Source: Burkholderia ambifaria AMMD
Lineage (GTDB): Bacteria > Pseudomonadota > Gammaproteobacteria > Burkholderiales > Burkholderiaceae
Assembly (NCBI RefSeq): GCF_000203915.1
Contig: NC_008390.1
Span: forward strand, 2,666,001-2,730,000
Direction: 5' to 3'
Length of the DNA stretch: 64,000 bases
Position 1 is the stretch's first letter. Every line of letters starts with the position of its first letter. The position numbers and the translations under genes are program-made. Shown here in pieces: positions 53,286 to 61,990 of the stretch. The notes beneath the pieces are model-generated. The model was not told the DNA's origin. It searched no databases and saw only the letters and a list, made by a program, of their open reading frames with translations.

Positions 53286-54271
53286 CAGGCGTCGCCCTTG
53301 CCGGCCTGCGACGCGGCGAGCAGTGCGTTGACGATGTCGAGCGCGCCCTGCGCCTCGAGCTCGTCGGACACCGCGCGGCCGAGCGCGAGCGCATCGGCGA
53401 CGGTCATGACCGCGCCGCACTCCTCGGCCGTCAGCACGCGCTGGCCGTCGGTCGTCGACACGCGGCCCGTCAGGTACAGCTCGCCGGCGCGCCACACCGC
53501 GTGCGCGGCGAGCGGCACCTCGCAGCTGCCGCCGAGTGCGCGCGACACCATCCGCTCGGCCTCGACCGCGAGCGCGGTCCGCGGGTCGTGCAGCGGCGCG
53601 AGCCATGCGGCGACGTCCGTGCGGTGCGTGGCGATTTCGATGCCGAGCGCGCCCTGACCGGCGGCGGGCGGGCTGTCCTCGACGTCGATCAGTGTACGGA
53701 TTCGCGCTTCGAGGCCGAGGCGCTTCAGGCCCGCGGCCGCGAGAATGATCGCCGCATAGTCGCCGCGATCGAGCTTCGCCAGGCGCGTGTCGAGGTTGCC
53801 GCGCAGCGGCAGCACGTCGAGGTGCGGATAGCGCGCGCGCAGCATCGCCTCGCGGCGCAGGCTCGACGTGCCGACGACGGCGCCGGCCGGCAGCGCGTCG
53901 AGCGACGCGTAGTCGTTCGACACGAACGCATCGCGCGGATCCTCGCGCTCCATGATCGCGGTGAGCGCGAAGCCGTCGGGCAGCGCCATCGGCACGTCCT
54001 TCAGCGAATGCACGGCCAAATCGGCGCGACCGTCGGCGAGCGCGTTCTCCAGCTCCTTCACGAACAGGCCCTTGCCGCCGACCTTCGACAGCGTACGATC
54101 GAGAATCTGGTCGCCACGGGTCGTCATCCCGAGGATTTTCACGTCGCAAGCTGGATATAATTTGCGCAGCGCATCACGCACATGTTCGGCTTGCCACATC
54201 GCCAGGCGACTCTCGCGCGAAGCAATCGTCAGCGTCGCAGGGGCTTGTGCCGAAATAGTCTCGGAATTCAT
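53285..54271 (-). CDS. hemC: Hydroxymethylbilane synthase
   Basis: 328 residues. [91 protein letters not shown] and [12 protein letters not shown] with the dipyrromethane-binding Cys are all present. It joins four porphobilinogens into hydroxymethylbilane. Starts at ATG 54271 ([11 protein letters not shown]), divergent from ppc. Confidence 0.95.
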   Translation of the reverse strand: MNSETISAQAPATLTIASRESRLAMWQAEHVRDALRKLYPACDVKILGMTTRGDQILDRTLSKVGGKGLFVKELENALADGRADLAVHSLKDVPMALPDGFALTAIMEREDPRDAFVSNDYASLDALPAGAVVGTSSLRREAMLRARYPHLDVLPLRGNLDTRLAKLDRGDYAAIILAAAGLKRLGLEARIRTLIDVEDSPPAAGQGALGIEIATHRTDVAAWLAPLHDPRTALAVEAERMVSRALGGSCEVPLAAHAVWRAGELYLTGRVSTTDGQRVLTAEECGAVMTVADALALGRAVSDELEAQGALDIVNALLAASQAGKGDA

Positions 54272-54420
54272 TGCTGGAACATCGAAGGACGGGATGGAAG
54301 ATCGAACAATGGTAGCACGCACGCTTCGGCCCGCCCGGGCCCGGAGCCCACGCCCGCCGCGCTTCGGCGCGGGCGGCGACACCGATGCGCGGATGTGCCG
54401 CACGTAGCTGGTTGCTTGAC

Positions 54421-54456
54421 CGCAGTTCCCGTAGTTTCCGCAGTACCCGCAGTCCC
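54421..54456. repeat. Four tandem 9-bp repeats between hemC and ppc
   Basis: CGCAGTTCC, CGTAGTTTC, CGCAGTACC and CGCAGTCCC lie head to tail at 54421, 54430, 54439 and 54448. The first five bases are nearly invariant. They sit in the shared divergent promoter region. Confidence 0.7.
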
Positions 54457-54488
54457 TTTTGACTCGAGCTTTCCCAAGGAAACCCATC

Positions 54489-57485
54489 GTGAAGTCTTCC
54501 GGATCGGCGCGTACGACGCGCCGCAATGCTGCCCTGCCCTCCTCCGATGCCCAGACGGGTACCATCGCTACCGCCGCGAACGGCCGTGCGAAAACGGCAA
54601 CGAAACCGAAAGACCCGATACCTCGGACAAAACGCACGATCAAGGCTTCCGGCCCGGCCGCCCGCACCGCGAAGCCCGGCGTGCGCACGCGCGAGGACAA
54701 GGACGGCCCGCTGTTCGAGGACATCCGCTTCCTCGGCCGCCTGCTCGGCGACGTGGTGCGCGAACAGGAAGGCGACACCGTGTTCGACGTCGTCGAAACG
54801 ATCCGCCAGACCGCGGTGAAGTTCCGTCGCGAAGACGACAGCGAAGCCGCGCAGACTTTGGAAAAGAAGCTGCGCAAGCTGACCCCGGAGCAGACGGTGA
54901 GCGTCGTGCGCGCGTTCAGCTATTTCTCGCACCTCGCGAACATCGCGGAAGACCGCCACCACAACCGCCGCCGCCGCATCCACGCGCTGGCCGGCTCCGC
55001 GCCGCAGCCGGGCACCGTCGCGTACGCGCTCGAACAGCTGAAGACGACCGGCAACGCGTCGAAGCGCCTGCTGCAGCGCTTCTTCGACGATGCGCTGATC
55101 GTGCCGGTGCTGACCGCGCACCCGACCGAAGTGCAGCGCAAGAGCATCCTCGACGCGCAGCACGACATCGCGCGGCTGCTCGCCGAGCGCGACCAGCCGC
55201 TCACCGCGCGCGAACGCTCGTACAACGAATCGATGCTGCGCGCGCGCGTGACCGCGCTGTGGCAGACCCGCATGCTGCGCGACTCGCGCCTGACGGTCGG
55301 CGACGAGATCGAGAACGCGCTGTCGTACTACCGCGCGACGTTCCTCGACGAGCTGCCCGCGCTGTACGGCGACATCGAAGCCGCGCTCGCCGAGCACGGC
55401 CTGCCTGCGCGCGTGCCCGCGTTCTTGCAGATGGGCAGCTGGATCGGCGGCGATCGCGACGGCAACCCGAACGTCACCGGCCCGACGCTCGACGAAGCGA
55501 TCAACCGCCAGGCCGCGGTGATCCTCGAACATTATCTGGAACAGGTGCACAAGCTCGGCGCCGAGCTGTCGGTGTCCAATCTGCTGGTCGGCGCGAACGA
55601 CGCGGTGAAGGCGCTCGCGGCCGCCTCCCCCGACCAGTCGCCGCACCGCGTCGACGAACCGTATCGCCGTGCGCTGATCGGCATCTACACGCGGCTCGCC
55701 GCCAGCGCGCGCGTGCGCCTTGGCGAAGGCACGGTGCCGGTGCGCAGCGCGGGCCGCGGCGCGCCGCCGGTGCGCGCGATTCCGTATGCGGATTCCGAAG
55801 CGTTCGTCGCCGACCTGAAGGTGCTGACCGCGTCGCTCGAAGAACACCACGGCGCGTCGCTCGCCGCGCCGCGCCTGACTCCGCTGGTGCGCGCGGCCGA
55901 AGTGTTCGGCTTCCATCTCGCGAGCATCGACCTGCGCCAGAGCTCCGACATCCACGAAGCCGTGGTTGCCGAGCTGTTCGCGCGTGCCGGCGTCGAAGCC
56001 GACTACGCGGCGCTCGCCGAGGAAGACAAGCTGCGCGTGCTGCTGGCCGCGCTCGCCGATCCGCGCCCGCTGCGCTCGCCGTACCTCGAATACTCGGCGC
56101 TCGCGCAGAGCGAGCTCGGCGTGTTCGAGAAGGCCCGCGAGGTGCGCGCGCAGTTCGGCGCGCGTGCGGTGCGCAACTACATCATCTCGCATACGGAAAC
56201 CGTCAGCGACCTCGTCGAGGTGCTGCTGCTGCAGAAGGAAACGGGGCTGCTCGAAGGCCCGCTCGGCAGCCATGCGAAGAACGGCCTGATGGTGATCCCG
56301 CTGTTCGAGACGATCCCCGACCTGCGCGACGCCGCGCGGATCATGCGCGAGTACTTCGCGCTGCCGGGCATCGACGCGCTGATCGCGCATCAGGGCGCCG
56401 AGCAGGAGGTGATGCTCGGCTACTCGGACAGCAACAAGGACGGCGGCTTCCTGACGTCGAACTGGGAGCTGTATCGCGCCGAACTCGCGCTCGTCGACGT
56501 GTTCCGCGAACGCAAGATCACGCTGCGGCTGTTCCACGGCCGCGGCGGCACGGTCGGCCGCGGGGGCGGCCCGACCTACCAGGCGATCCTGTCGCAGCCG
56601 CCGGGTACCGTGAACGGCCAGATCCGCCTGACCGAACAGGGCGAGGTGATCGCGAGCAAGTTCGCGAACCCCGAAATCGGCCGGCGCAACCTCGAGACGG
56701 TAGTCGCCGCGACGCTCGAGGCGTCGCTGCTGCCGCAGTCGAACGCGCCCGCGCAACTGCCCGCGTTCGAAGCCGCGATGCAGACGCTGTCGGACGCCGC
56801 GATGGCGTCGTATCGCGCGCTCGTCTATGAAACGCCCGGCTTCACCGACTACTTCTTCTCGTCGACGCCGATCACCGAGATCGCGGAGCTGAACATCGGC
56901 AGCCGCCCGGCCTCGCGCAAGCTGCAGGATCCGAAGAACCGCAAGATCGAGGATCTCCGCGCGATTCCGTGGGGCTTCTCGTGGGGTCAGTGCCGGCTGC
57001 TGCTGACGGGCTGGTACGGCTTCGGCAGCGCGGTGAGCGCGTATCTCGACGGCGCGCCGGACGAGGCCGAACGCACCAAGCGCCTGACGCTGCTCAAGAA
57101 GATGAACAAGACCTGGCCGTTCTTCGCGAACCTGCTGTCGAACATGGACATGGTGCTCGCGAAGACCGATCTCGCGGTCGCGTCGCGCTATGCGCAGCTG
57201 GTCGCCGACCGCAAGCTGCGCAAGCACGTGTTCGAGCGGATCGTCGCGGAATGGGAGCGCACGTCGCAGGCGCTCGCGGAAATCACCGGGCACGAAGGCC
57301 GCCTCGCGACCAACCCGCTGCTCGCACGCTCGATCAAGAACCGCTTCCCGTATCTCGATCCGCTGAACCACCTGCAGGTCGAGCTGATCAAGCGTCACCG
57401 CGCGGGCGACACGAACGCGCGGCTGCGCCGGGGGATTCACCTGACCATCAACGGGATCGCGGCCGGCCTGCGCAACACGGGCTGA
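54489..57485 (+). CDS. ppc: Phosphoenolpyruvate carboxylase (GTG start)
   Basis: 998 residues. It fixes bicarbonate onto phosphoenolpyruvate to give oxaloacetate. Motifs present: [13 protein letters not shown] with the catalytic His, [55 protein letters not shown] with the second catalytic His, and the terminal [14 protein letters not shown] 54489 has AAGGA eight bases upstream. The first 75 residues are a basic, low-complexity extension absent from E. coli PPC (883 residues). Confidence 0.95.
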   Translation: MKSSGSARTTRRNAALPSSDAQTGTIATAANGRAKTATKPKDPIPRTKRTIKASGPAARTAKPGVRTREDKDGPLFEDIRFLGRLLGDVVREQEGDTVFDVVETIRQTAVKFRREDDSEAAQTLEKKLRKLTPEQTVSVVRAFSYFSHLANIAEDRHHNRRRRIHALAGSAPQPGTVAYALEQLKTTGNASKRLLQRFFDDALIVPVLTAHPTEVQRKSILDAQHDIARLLAERDQPLTARERSYNESMLRARVTALWQTRMLRDSRLTVGDEIENALSYYRATFLDELPALYGDIEAALAEHGLPARVPAFLQMGSWIGGDRDGNPNVTGPTLDEAINRQAAVILEHYLEQVHKLGAELSVSNLLVGANDAVKALAAASPDQSPHRVDEPYRRALIGIYTRLAASARVRLGEGTVPVRSAGRGAPPVRAIPYADSEAFVADLKVLTASLEEHHGASLAAPRLTPLVRAAEVFGFHLASIDLRQSSDIHEAVVAELFARAGVEADYAALAEEDKLRVLLAALADPRPLRSPYLEYSALAQSELGVFEKAREVRAQFGARAVRNYIISHTETVSDLVEVLLLQKETGLLEGPLGSHAKNGLMVIPLFETIPDLRDAARIMREYFALPGIDALIAHQGAEQEVMLGYSDSNKDGGFLTSNWELYRAELALVDVFRERKITLRLFHGRGGTVGRGGGPTYQAILSQPPGTVNGQIRLTEQGEVIASKFANPEIGRRNLETVVAATLEASLLPQSNAPAQLPAFEAAMQTLSDAAMASYRALVYETPGFTDYFFSSTPITEIAELNIGSRPASRKLQDPKNRKIEDLRAIPWGFSWGQCRLLLTGWYGFGSAVSAYLDGAPDEAERTKRLTLLKKMNKTWPFFANLLSNMDMVLAKTDLAVASRYAQLVADRKLRKHVFERIVAEWERTSQALAEITGHEGRLATNPLLARSIKNRFPYLDPLNHLQVELIKRHRAGDTNARLRRGIHLTINGIAAGLRNTG

Positions 57486-57534
57486 TCCGCGCGCGGCACG
57501 GGTCCGTCCCGAGCCGCGCCGGCATCGCGATACG

Positions 57535-57574
57535 AAAGCCGCGATACGCGCGTCACGCGTATCGCGGCTTTTTT
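57535..57574 (+). terminator. ppc terminator
   Basis: AAAGCCGCGATACGCG and CGCGTATCGCGGC pair through a long perfect stem around a short loop, followed by TTTTTT. Confidence 0.9.
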
Positions 57575-57644
57575 CATCGGCCGGCGCTACGGCACAGCGG
57601 CACGACGGCACGGCCGTACGACGACGCGCCGCCGTGCCGCCGAT

Positions 57645-58397
57645 TCATCGCGCGTCGATCAGCAACGCGTCGTGCTCGAACGATCCGTCCGGCTGCACCG
57701 CGTAGTAGCCGCGCACCTCGTCGGGCGCATGCGCCCACAGCGCGCGGATGCCCGCGACGCTGTCGGCCGGCGTGCGAATCCGCTCGACCCACGTGTCGAA
57801 ATCGATCGGCAGGCGCCAGCGGCTCTGCACCTGTGCATCGAAACCGGCGCCGCGGAACATCGCGAGCCATTCGTCGGCACGGTAGTCGCGCACGTGGGAT
57901 GCGTCGCGCAGCACTTCCGCGGCCTGCAAATACGTGTCGAGCAGCGGATGGTCGTTGCCCGCGATGTCGATCATCAGCACGCGACCGCCCGGCTTCAGCA
58001 CACGGCGCACCTCGGCGAGCGCCGCGCGCACGTCGTGCCAGTGGTGCGCACTCATCCGGCTGACCACCCAGTCGAAGGTGCCCGCGTCGAACGGCAGCCG
58101 CTCGGCCGGCCCCTGCTGCGTTCGGATGTTCACGAGCCCGCGCTCGCGCGCGGCGGCGTCGACGGTCGCGAGCATCGGCGCGGCGAGATCGTAGGCGACC
58201 ACGTCGCGCACGTGCGGCGCGACCGCGAAGCTCGCGTGGCCCGCGCCGCAGCCGAGATCGAGCACCGCGCCGTCGGGCGTCGCGCGCACGGCGTCCGCCA
58301 GTGCCTGCAGATCGGCGCCCGTCGCGTGGACCGTGCTCGTCAGGTAGGCGGCGGCCGTCGTGCCGAATGCGTCGGCGACCTGGTCGTGGTGTTTCAT
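57645..58397 (-). CDS. Class I SAM-dependent methyltransferase
   Basis: 250 residues. Motif I is AVLDLGCGAGHASFAV, the acidic strand 2 end is VAYDLAAPML, and FDWVVSRMSAHHWHDVRAALAEVRRVLKPGGRVLMIDI follows, as in UbiE/Methyltransf_11 proteins. It probably methylates a small molecule; YcgJ-like relatives have unknown substrates. It is divergent from an XRE regulator, with a palindrome in the gap. Confidence 0.9.
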   Translation of the reverse strand: MKHHDQVADAFGTTAAAYLTSTVHATGADLQALADAVRATPDGAVLDLGCGAGHASFAVAPHVRDVVAYDLAAPMLATVDAAARERGLVNIRTQQGPAERLPFDAGTFDWVVSRMSAHHWHDVRAALAEVRRVLKPGGRVLMIDIAGNDHPLLDTYLQAAEVLRDASHVRDYRADEWLAMFRGAGFDAQVQSRWRLPIDFDTWVERIRTPADSVAGIRALWAHAPDEVRGYYAVQPDGSFEHDALLIDAR

Positions 58398-58465
58398 CGT
58401 TCGCTCCTTCGTTGGGTGGGGCGCCCGCTGCCTGTCAGCGCGCGAATCGCTACAATAGGGCCGCG

Positions 58466-58481
58466 CTTGTACCAGTACAAG
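58466..58481. promoter_or_regulatory. Probable operator between methyltransferase and XRE genes
   Basis: CTTGTACCAGTACAAG is an inverted repeat (7+7 with a two-base centre) 70 bases from the methyltransferase start and 100 from the regulator start. The pattern suits binding by a dimeric XRE-type protein. Confidence 0.55.
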
Positions 58482-58580
58482 TTAAGCGGTTATTCTGGTA
58501 TTTGTTACACCTGCCTGATTTCCGGCCCGATCTTCGCCGCGCATCCCGCGCCCTTTTTTGTCGTTTCAGCCGTTTTCCGC

Positions 58581-59390
58581 ATGAACCAGCCGTCCTCCGC
58601 CCCCACCCCGCCGCTCGACGCGACGCCCGCCCGCGCGCTCGGCGAATTCATCCGCGCGCACCGCGAACGGCTGTCGCCGCAGGCCGTCGGCCTGCCGCCC
58701 GGCCCGCGCCGCCGCACGCCGGGGCTGCGGCGCGAGGAAGTCGCGCAGCTGTGCGGCGTCAGCCCGACCTGGTACACGTGGATCGAGCAGGGCCGCCCGG
58801 TGTCGGCGTCGGCCGACGCGCTCGCGCGGATCGCCGTCGCGCTGCAGTTGTCGAAGGCCGAACGCGCGTACCTGTTCGAGCTGGCCGCGCAGCGCGATCC
58901 GGCCGAGCCCGACGTCGCGGCCGGCGACCTGCCGCCGACGCTCGCGGCGACCGTCGCCGCGATCGCCACGCCCGCCTACGTGCTCGACCGGCAATGGAAC
59001 GCCCTCGCGTGGAACGCGCCGGCCGCCGCGCTGTTCACGGGCTGGCTCGACGGCGAGCACGACCGCAACCTGCTGCGCTTCACGTTCATGGCGCCGGCCG
59101 CGCGCACGCTGATCGTCGACTGGGAAACCCGCGCGCGCCGGCTCGCGGCCGAATTCCGCGCCGACTCGATCCGCCACCTCGCCGACGCGCCGACGCGCGC
59201 ACTGATCGACGCGCTGATGGCCGGCAGCGACGCGTTCGCGCAGTACTGGGCGTCGCAGGACGTGTTCGAGCGCGAAGGCGGCCTGCGCGAGTTCGACCAT
59301 CCGGCCGACGGCCGGCTCGTGTATCAGCAGATCACGCTGAAGCCCGCGCACCGCGAGGATCTGAAGCTCGTCGTGCTGGTGCGCGATTGA
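58581..59390 (+). CDS. XRE regulator with MmyB-like ligand domain
   Basis: 269 residues. The HTH region is LGEFIRAHRERLSPQAVGLPPGPRRRTPGLRREEVAQLCGVSPTWYTWIEQGRPVSASADALARIAVALQLS. The MmyB-like ligand-binding domain follows (TPAYVLDRQWNALAWNAPAAALFTGW...NLLRFTFMAP). The family often represses a divergent oxidoreductase or methyltransferase gene, so the neighbour at 57645-58397 is its probable target. A bound fatty acid or similar ligand is known in relatives. Confidence 0.93.
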   Translation: MNQPSSAPTPPLDATPARALGEFIRAHRERLSPQAVGLPPGPRRRTPGLRREEVAQLCGVSPTWYTWIEQGRPVSASADALARIAVALQLSKAERAYLFELAAQRDPAEPDVAAGDLPPTLAATVAAIATPAYVLDRQWNALAWNAPAAALFTGWLDGEHDRNLLRFTFMAPAARTLIVDWETRARRLAAEFRADSIRHLADAPTRALIDALMAGSDAFAQYWASQDVFEREGGLREFDHPADGRLVYQQITLKPAHREDLKLVVLVRD

Positions 59391-59396
59391 CGCGAC

Positions 59397-60392
59397 TCAG
59401 AAGCTGATCGTCGCGGTGATGGTGTCGCTGTAGTTGCCGGGCGCCGGCGTCGCCTGCGCGGGGACGCGGCCATACACGGTGATCGCCTGCGCGAACCCGC
59501 TGCCGGTGCCCGTCGCCATCGACGTGCCGCCGGTGCCGTCGCCCCACGGCTGCGTGTGGCCGCTGTCCTGATAGAGCTGATAGCTGACCGAGCCGCCGCC
59601 CGTGCGCTGCATCGTGCGTGCGACGACACTGCCGCTGACCCCGCCGTTCAACGCGATCTGGAACGCATCGCCGTTCGTGCAGCGCGCACTGATCGAGCCG
59701 CTCGCGCTCAGCGCCGACGTCAGCACGCCCGCCGCCGGAAACGCGACGCCGGTCGCGCTGATGATGCAGTTGTTGATGACGGTGGCGGTAGCGGCAAAGC
59801 TCATCGTGCCGGCCGTCGACTGCGACACGCACGGCGTGGGCTGCACGCCGAGCAGCGAAAAACTGAAGCTGTAGGCGGCCTGGTTGCCGGCGAAACTTTG
59901 CGTATAGACGGTGCTGGCATTGTTCACGGTCGGCACGGTCGGCTGGTTCGACGCGATGCGGCCATAGATGGTCACGTTGGTACTCGCGGTCGTGCCGAGC
60001 ACAGGTTTCGTCAACGACACGGAGATCGGCGTCGTGCCGGCACTGACGGCGCCCCACGGTTGCGAATAGCCGGCGTCCTGATACAGGTCGTACTGCATCT
60101 GGTTCGTCCCGTTAGTCAGGTAGCGCGGGCTCGTGCCGCCGAGGTTCACGCAAACGAGCACGCCGGTGTTCAGACTCAGTGCGTCCCACGTGCAACTGAC
60201 CGTCATCGTGCTGTTCGTCGTATAAGCCTGCAGCGTGATCGGACTGACCGAGCCGAAGCTCGGCGCCGGCGGCGTCACGGAACACGTGTCCGCTCGAGCC
60301 GGCATCCACGGCATGCCGAGCAGCGCGGCCAGCAGCACGCACGCTAGCGCGCGGATCCAGCGTCGCGTCGTGTCGAATTCGTCATCCGCCAT
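59397..60392 (-). CDS. Secreted protein with two spore coat U (SCPU) domains
   Basis: 331 residues. An N-terminal signal (WIRALACVLLAALLGMPWMPARADT) is followed by two SCPU domains: the first around DTCSVTPPAPSFGSVSPITL...NVTIYGRIASNQP, the second around CIISATGVAFPAAGVLTSALSASGSISARCTN...AITVYGRVPAQATPAPGNYSDTITATISF. The second closely matches the subunit encoded at 60688. SCPU proteins form archaic Csu-type pili; a two-domain protein may be a tip or minor subunit. It is divergent from the chaperone-usher genes. Confidence 0.88.
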   Translation of the reverse strand: MADDEFDTTRRWIRALACVLLAALLGMPWMPARADTCSVTPPAPSFGSVSPITLQAYTTNSTMTVSCTWDALSLNTGVLVCVNLGGTSPRYLTNGTNQMQYDLYQDAGYSQPWGAVSAGTTPISVSLTKPVLGTTASTNVTIYGRIASNQPTVPTVNNASTVYTQSFAGNQAAYSFSFSLLGVQPTPCVSQSTAGTMSFAATATVINNCIISATGVAFPAAGVLTSALSASGSISARCTNGDAFQIALNGGVSGSVVARTMQRTGGGSVSYQLYQDSGHTQPWGDGTGGTSMATGTGSGFAQAITVYGRVPAQATPAPGNYSDTITATISF

Positions 60393-60687
60393 GCGTTCCC
60401 CCCGAACATGCTCGTCCGTTCGACCAGGCTTGCGGCCCGTTCGGCGCCCCATCGTATCCGGCTGCGCATCAATCGTTCGCACTGTTTTGATCCATGTCAA
60501 ATCGGCCGCTGCCAATCGGTTCGCAACCCAAAACAATGTGTTCCGGTCGGCGTTTTCTCGATTGCGCGCGCCTGAATCCGTGGAGTAGTCTTCCAACAAC
60601 GACAGAGCGGTTACGGCGACCGGCAACAGACCACGCGGCAGGCACTCCGCGTCCGGACGCCCCCTTGAACGGCAGGAGACAATCATA

Positions 60688-61224
60688 ATGAACGATTCCC
60701 GACGTCGTGTTCTTTCGGCCATGCTCGCGGCCAGCGTCGCATTCGCGCCCGCGCTGCAGCCCGTCGCCATTGCGGCAGTCTATTCGAACGGCACCGCTAC
60801 CGCGCAATTCACCGTCACGCTCACGATCCAGGCCAACTGCACGATCGCCGCGAACCCGCTCGCGTTCGGCACGGCCGGCGTGCTGGCGTCGGCAGTCAAC
60901 CAGCAGACCACGGTCTCCGTCACCTGCACGAACTCGACGCCGTACAACGTCGGACTCGACGGCGGCACGGTAAGCGGCTCGACGGTCGCCAGCCGGCTGA
61001 TGGGTGGCACGACGACCGGCAATACCAGCACGACGGTCGGCTATCAGCTCTACCAGGACTCGGGCCACACGACGATCTGGGGCAACACGCAGGGCACCGA
61101 CACGGTCGGCGGCACCGGCACCGGTTCCGCGCAAGTGCTGAACGTGTACGGTCAGGTGCCCGCGCAAGCGACGCCGACGCCCGACACCTACCAGGCCTCC
61201 GTCACCGCCACCGTGTACTTCTGA
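60688..61224 (+). CDS. Spore coat U domain pilus subunit (Csu-like)
   Basis: 178 residues after AGGAG. The signal (RRRVLSAMLAASVAFAPALQPVAIAA) precedes one SCPU domain: TLTIQANCTIAANPLAFGTAGVLASAVNQQTTVSVTCTNSTPYNVGLDGG...YQLYQDSGHTTIWGNTQGTDTVGGTGTGSAQVLNVYGQVPAQATPTPDTYQASVTATVYF. It is probably the major pilin (CsuA/B-like), followed by its chaperone and usher genes. Confidence 0.92.
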   Translation: MNDSRRRVLSAMLAASVAFAPALQPVAIAAVYSNGTATAQFTVTLTIQANCTIAANPLAFGTAGVLASAVNQQTTVSVTCTNSTPYNVGLDGGTVSGSTVASRLMGGTTTGNTSTTVGYQLYQDSGHTTIWGNTQGTDTVGGTGTGSAQVLNVYGQVPAQATPTPDTYQASVTATVYF

Positions 61225-61230
61225 CGCGCC

Positions 61231-61944
61231 ATGGCATGGCTCCCGCGCGCATTGGCCGCGCTGTGCGTCGCGTCCGCGTGCGCGGCCGCATCCGCCGCCA
61301 CGCTGCAGATCACGCCCGTGACGATCGAGCTGGCGCCGTCGGCGGCCGCCGCGAGCATGACGCTCAGCAATCCCGGCGGACAGCCGATCTACGGCCAGGT
61401 CCGCACCTATCGCTGGACGCAGCAAAACGGTGACGACGTGATGACGCCGACCGACACGCTCGCCGCGTCGCCGCCGCTGCTGCAGATCGGCGCGAACGCC
61501 GAGCAGCTGATCCGGCTCGTGCGCACGGGCCGCGGCGCGCCGCTCGCCGAGGAAAGCTATCGCGTGCTGATCGATGAACTGCCCGCGCCCGGCACGCCGG
61601 TCGCGAACGGCGTCACGATCCGGCTGCGCTACTCGGTCCCGGTATTCGTCGAGCCCGACGGCGCACCGGCGTCGCCAAAACTTGACTGGCGCGTCGAGCG
61701 TGACGGCGCGGGCACACGACTTGCGGTCGACAACCGCGGTGGACGGCGCGCGCAGATTTCCGCGGTTCGGCTCATCGACGCGCGCGGCACCGTGCATGAC
61801 GTCACGCGCGGCCTGCTCGGCTATGCGCTCGCGGGCAGCACGCGGCGCTGGCCGCTCAAGCTGGATGCGGGCCCGGCGACATTCGTCAGGATCCAGGCGA
61901 CCGTCAACGCGCAGCCGGTCGAAGCGCGGCTGACACCGCCCTGA
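61231..61944 (+). CDS. Periplasmic pilus chaperone (CsuC-like)
   Basis: 237 residues. A signal peptide (WLPRALAALCVASACAAASAA) precedes a PapD-type immunoglobulin fold: LQITPVTIELAPSAAAASMTLSNPGGQPIYGQVRTYRWTQ, LIRLVRTG and AEESYRVLIDELP, as in archaic (sigma-clade) chaperones. It folds and delivers pilins to the usher. Six bases separate it from the pilin gene and the usher gene follows, so they form an operon. Confidence 0.93.
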   Translation: MAWLPRALAALCVASACAAASAATLQITPVTIELAPSAAAASMTLSNPGGQPIYGQVRTYRWTQQNGDDVMTPTDTLAASPPLLQIGANAEQLIRLVRTGRGAPLAEESYRVLIDELPAPGTPVANGVTIRLRYSVPVFVEPDGAPASPKLDWRVERDGAGTRLAVDNRGGRRAQISAVRLIDARGTVHDVTRGLLGYALAGSTRRWPLKLDAGPATFVRIQATVNAQPVEARLTPP

Positions 61945-61990
61945 TCCGGCTCGGAAGGATCGCACGACGTTGCCCGTTCCGACGACGCGC

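Noticed and set aside
54421..54456. Possible CRISPR array
   Set aside because: The 9-bp units are head to tail with no spacers; no array with constant repeats and spacers was seen anywhere in the window, despite the Cas2-like protein.
54174..57611. A leftward open frame of more than 1100 codons opposite ppc
   Set aside because: It is the antisense shadow of a strongly conserved gene in very G+C rich DNA; its product is Arg/His/Gln-rich without any family pattern.
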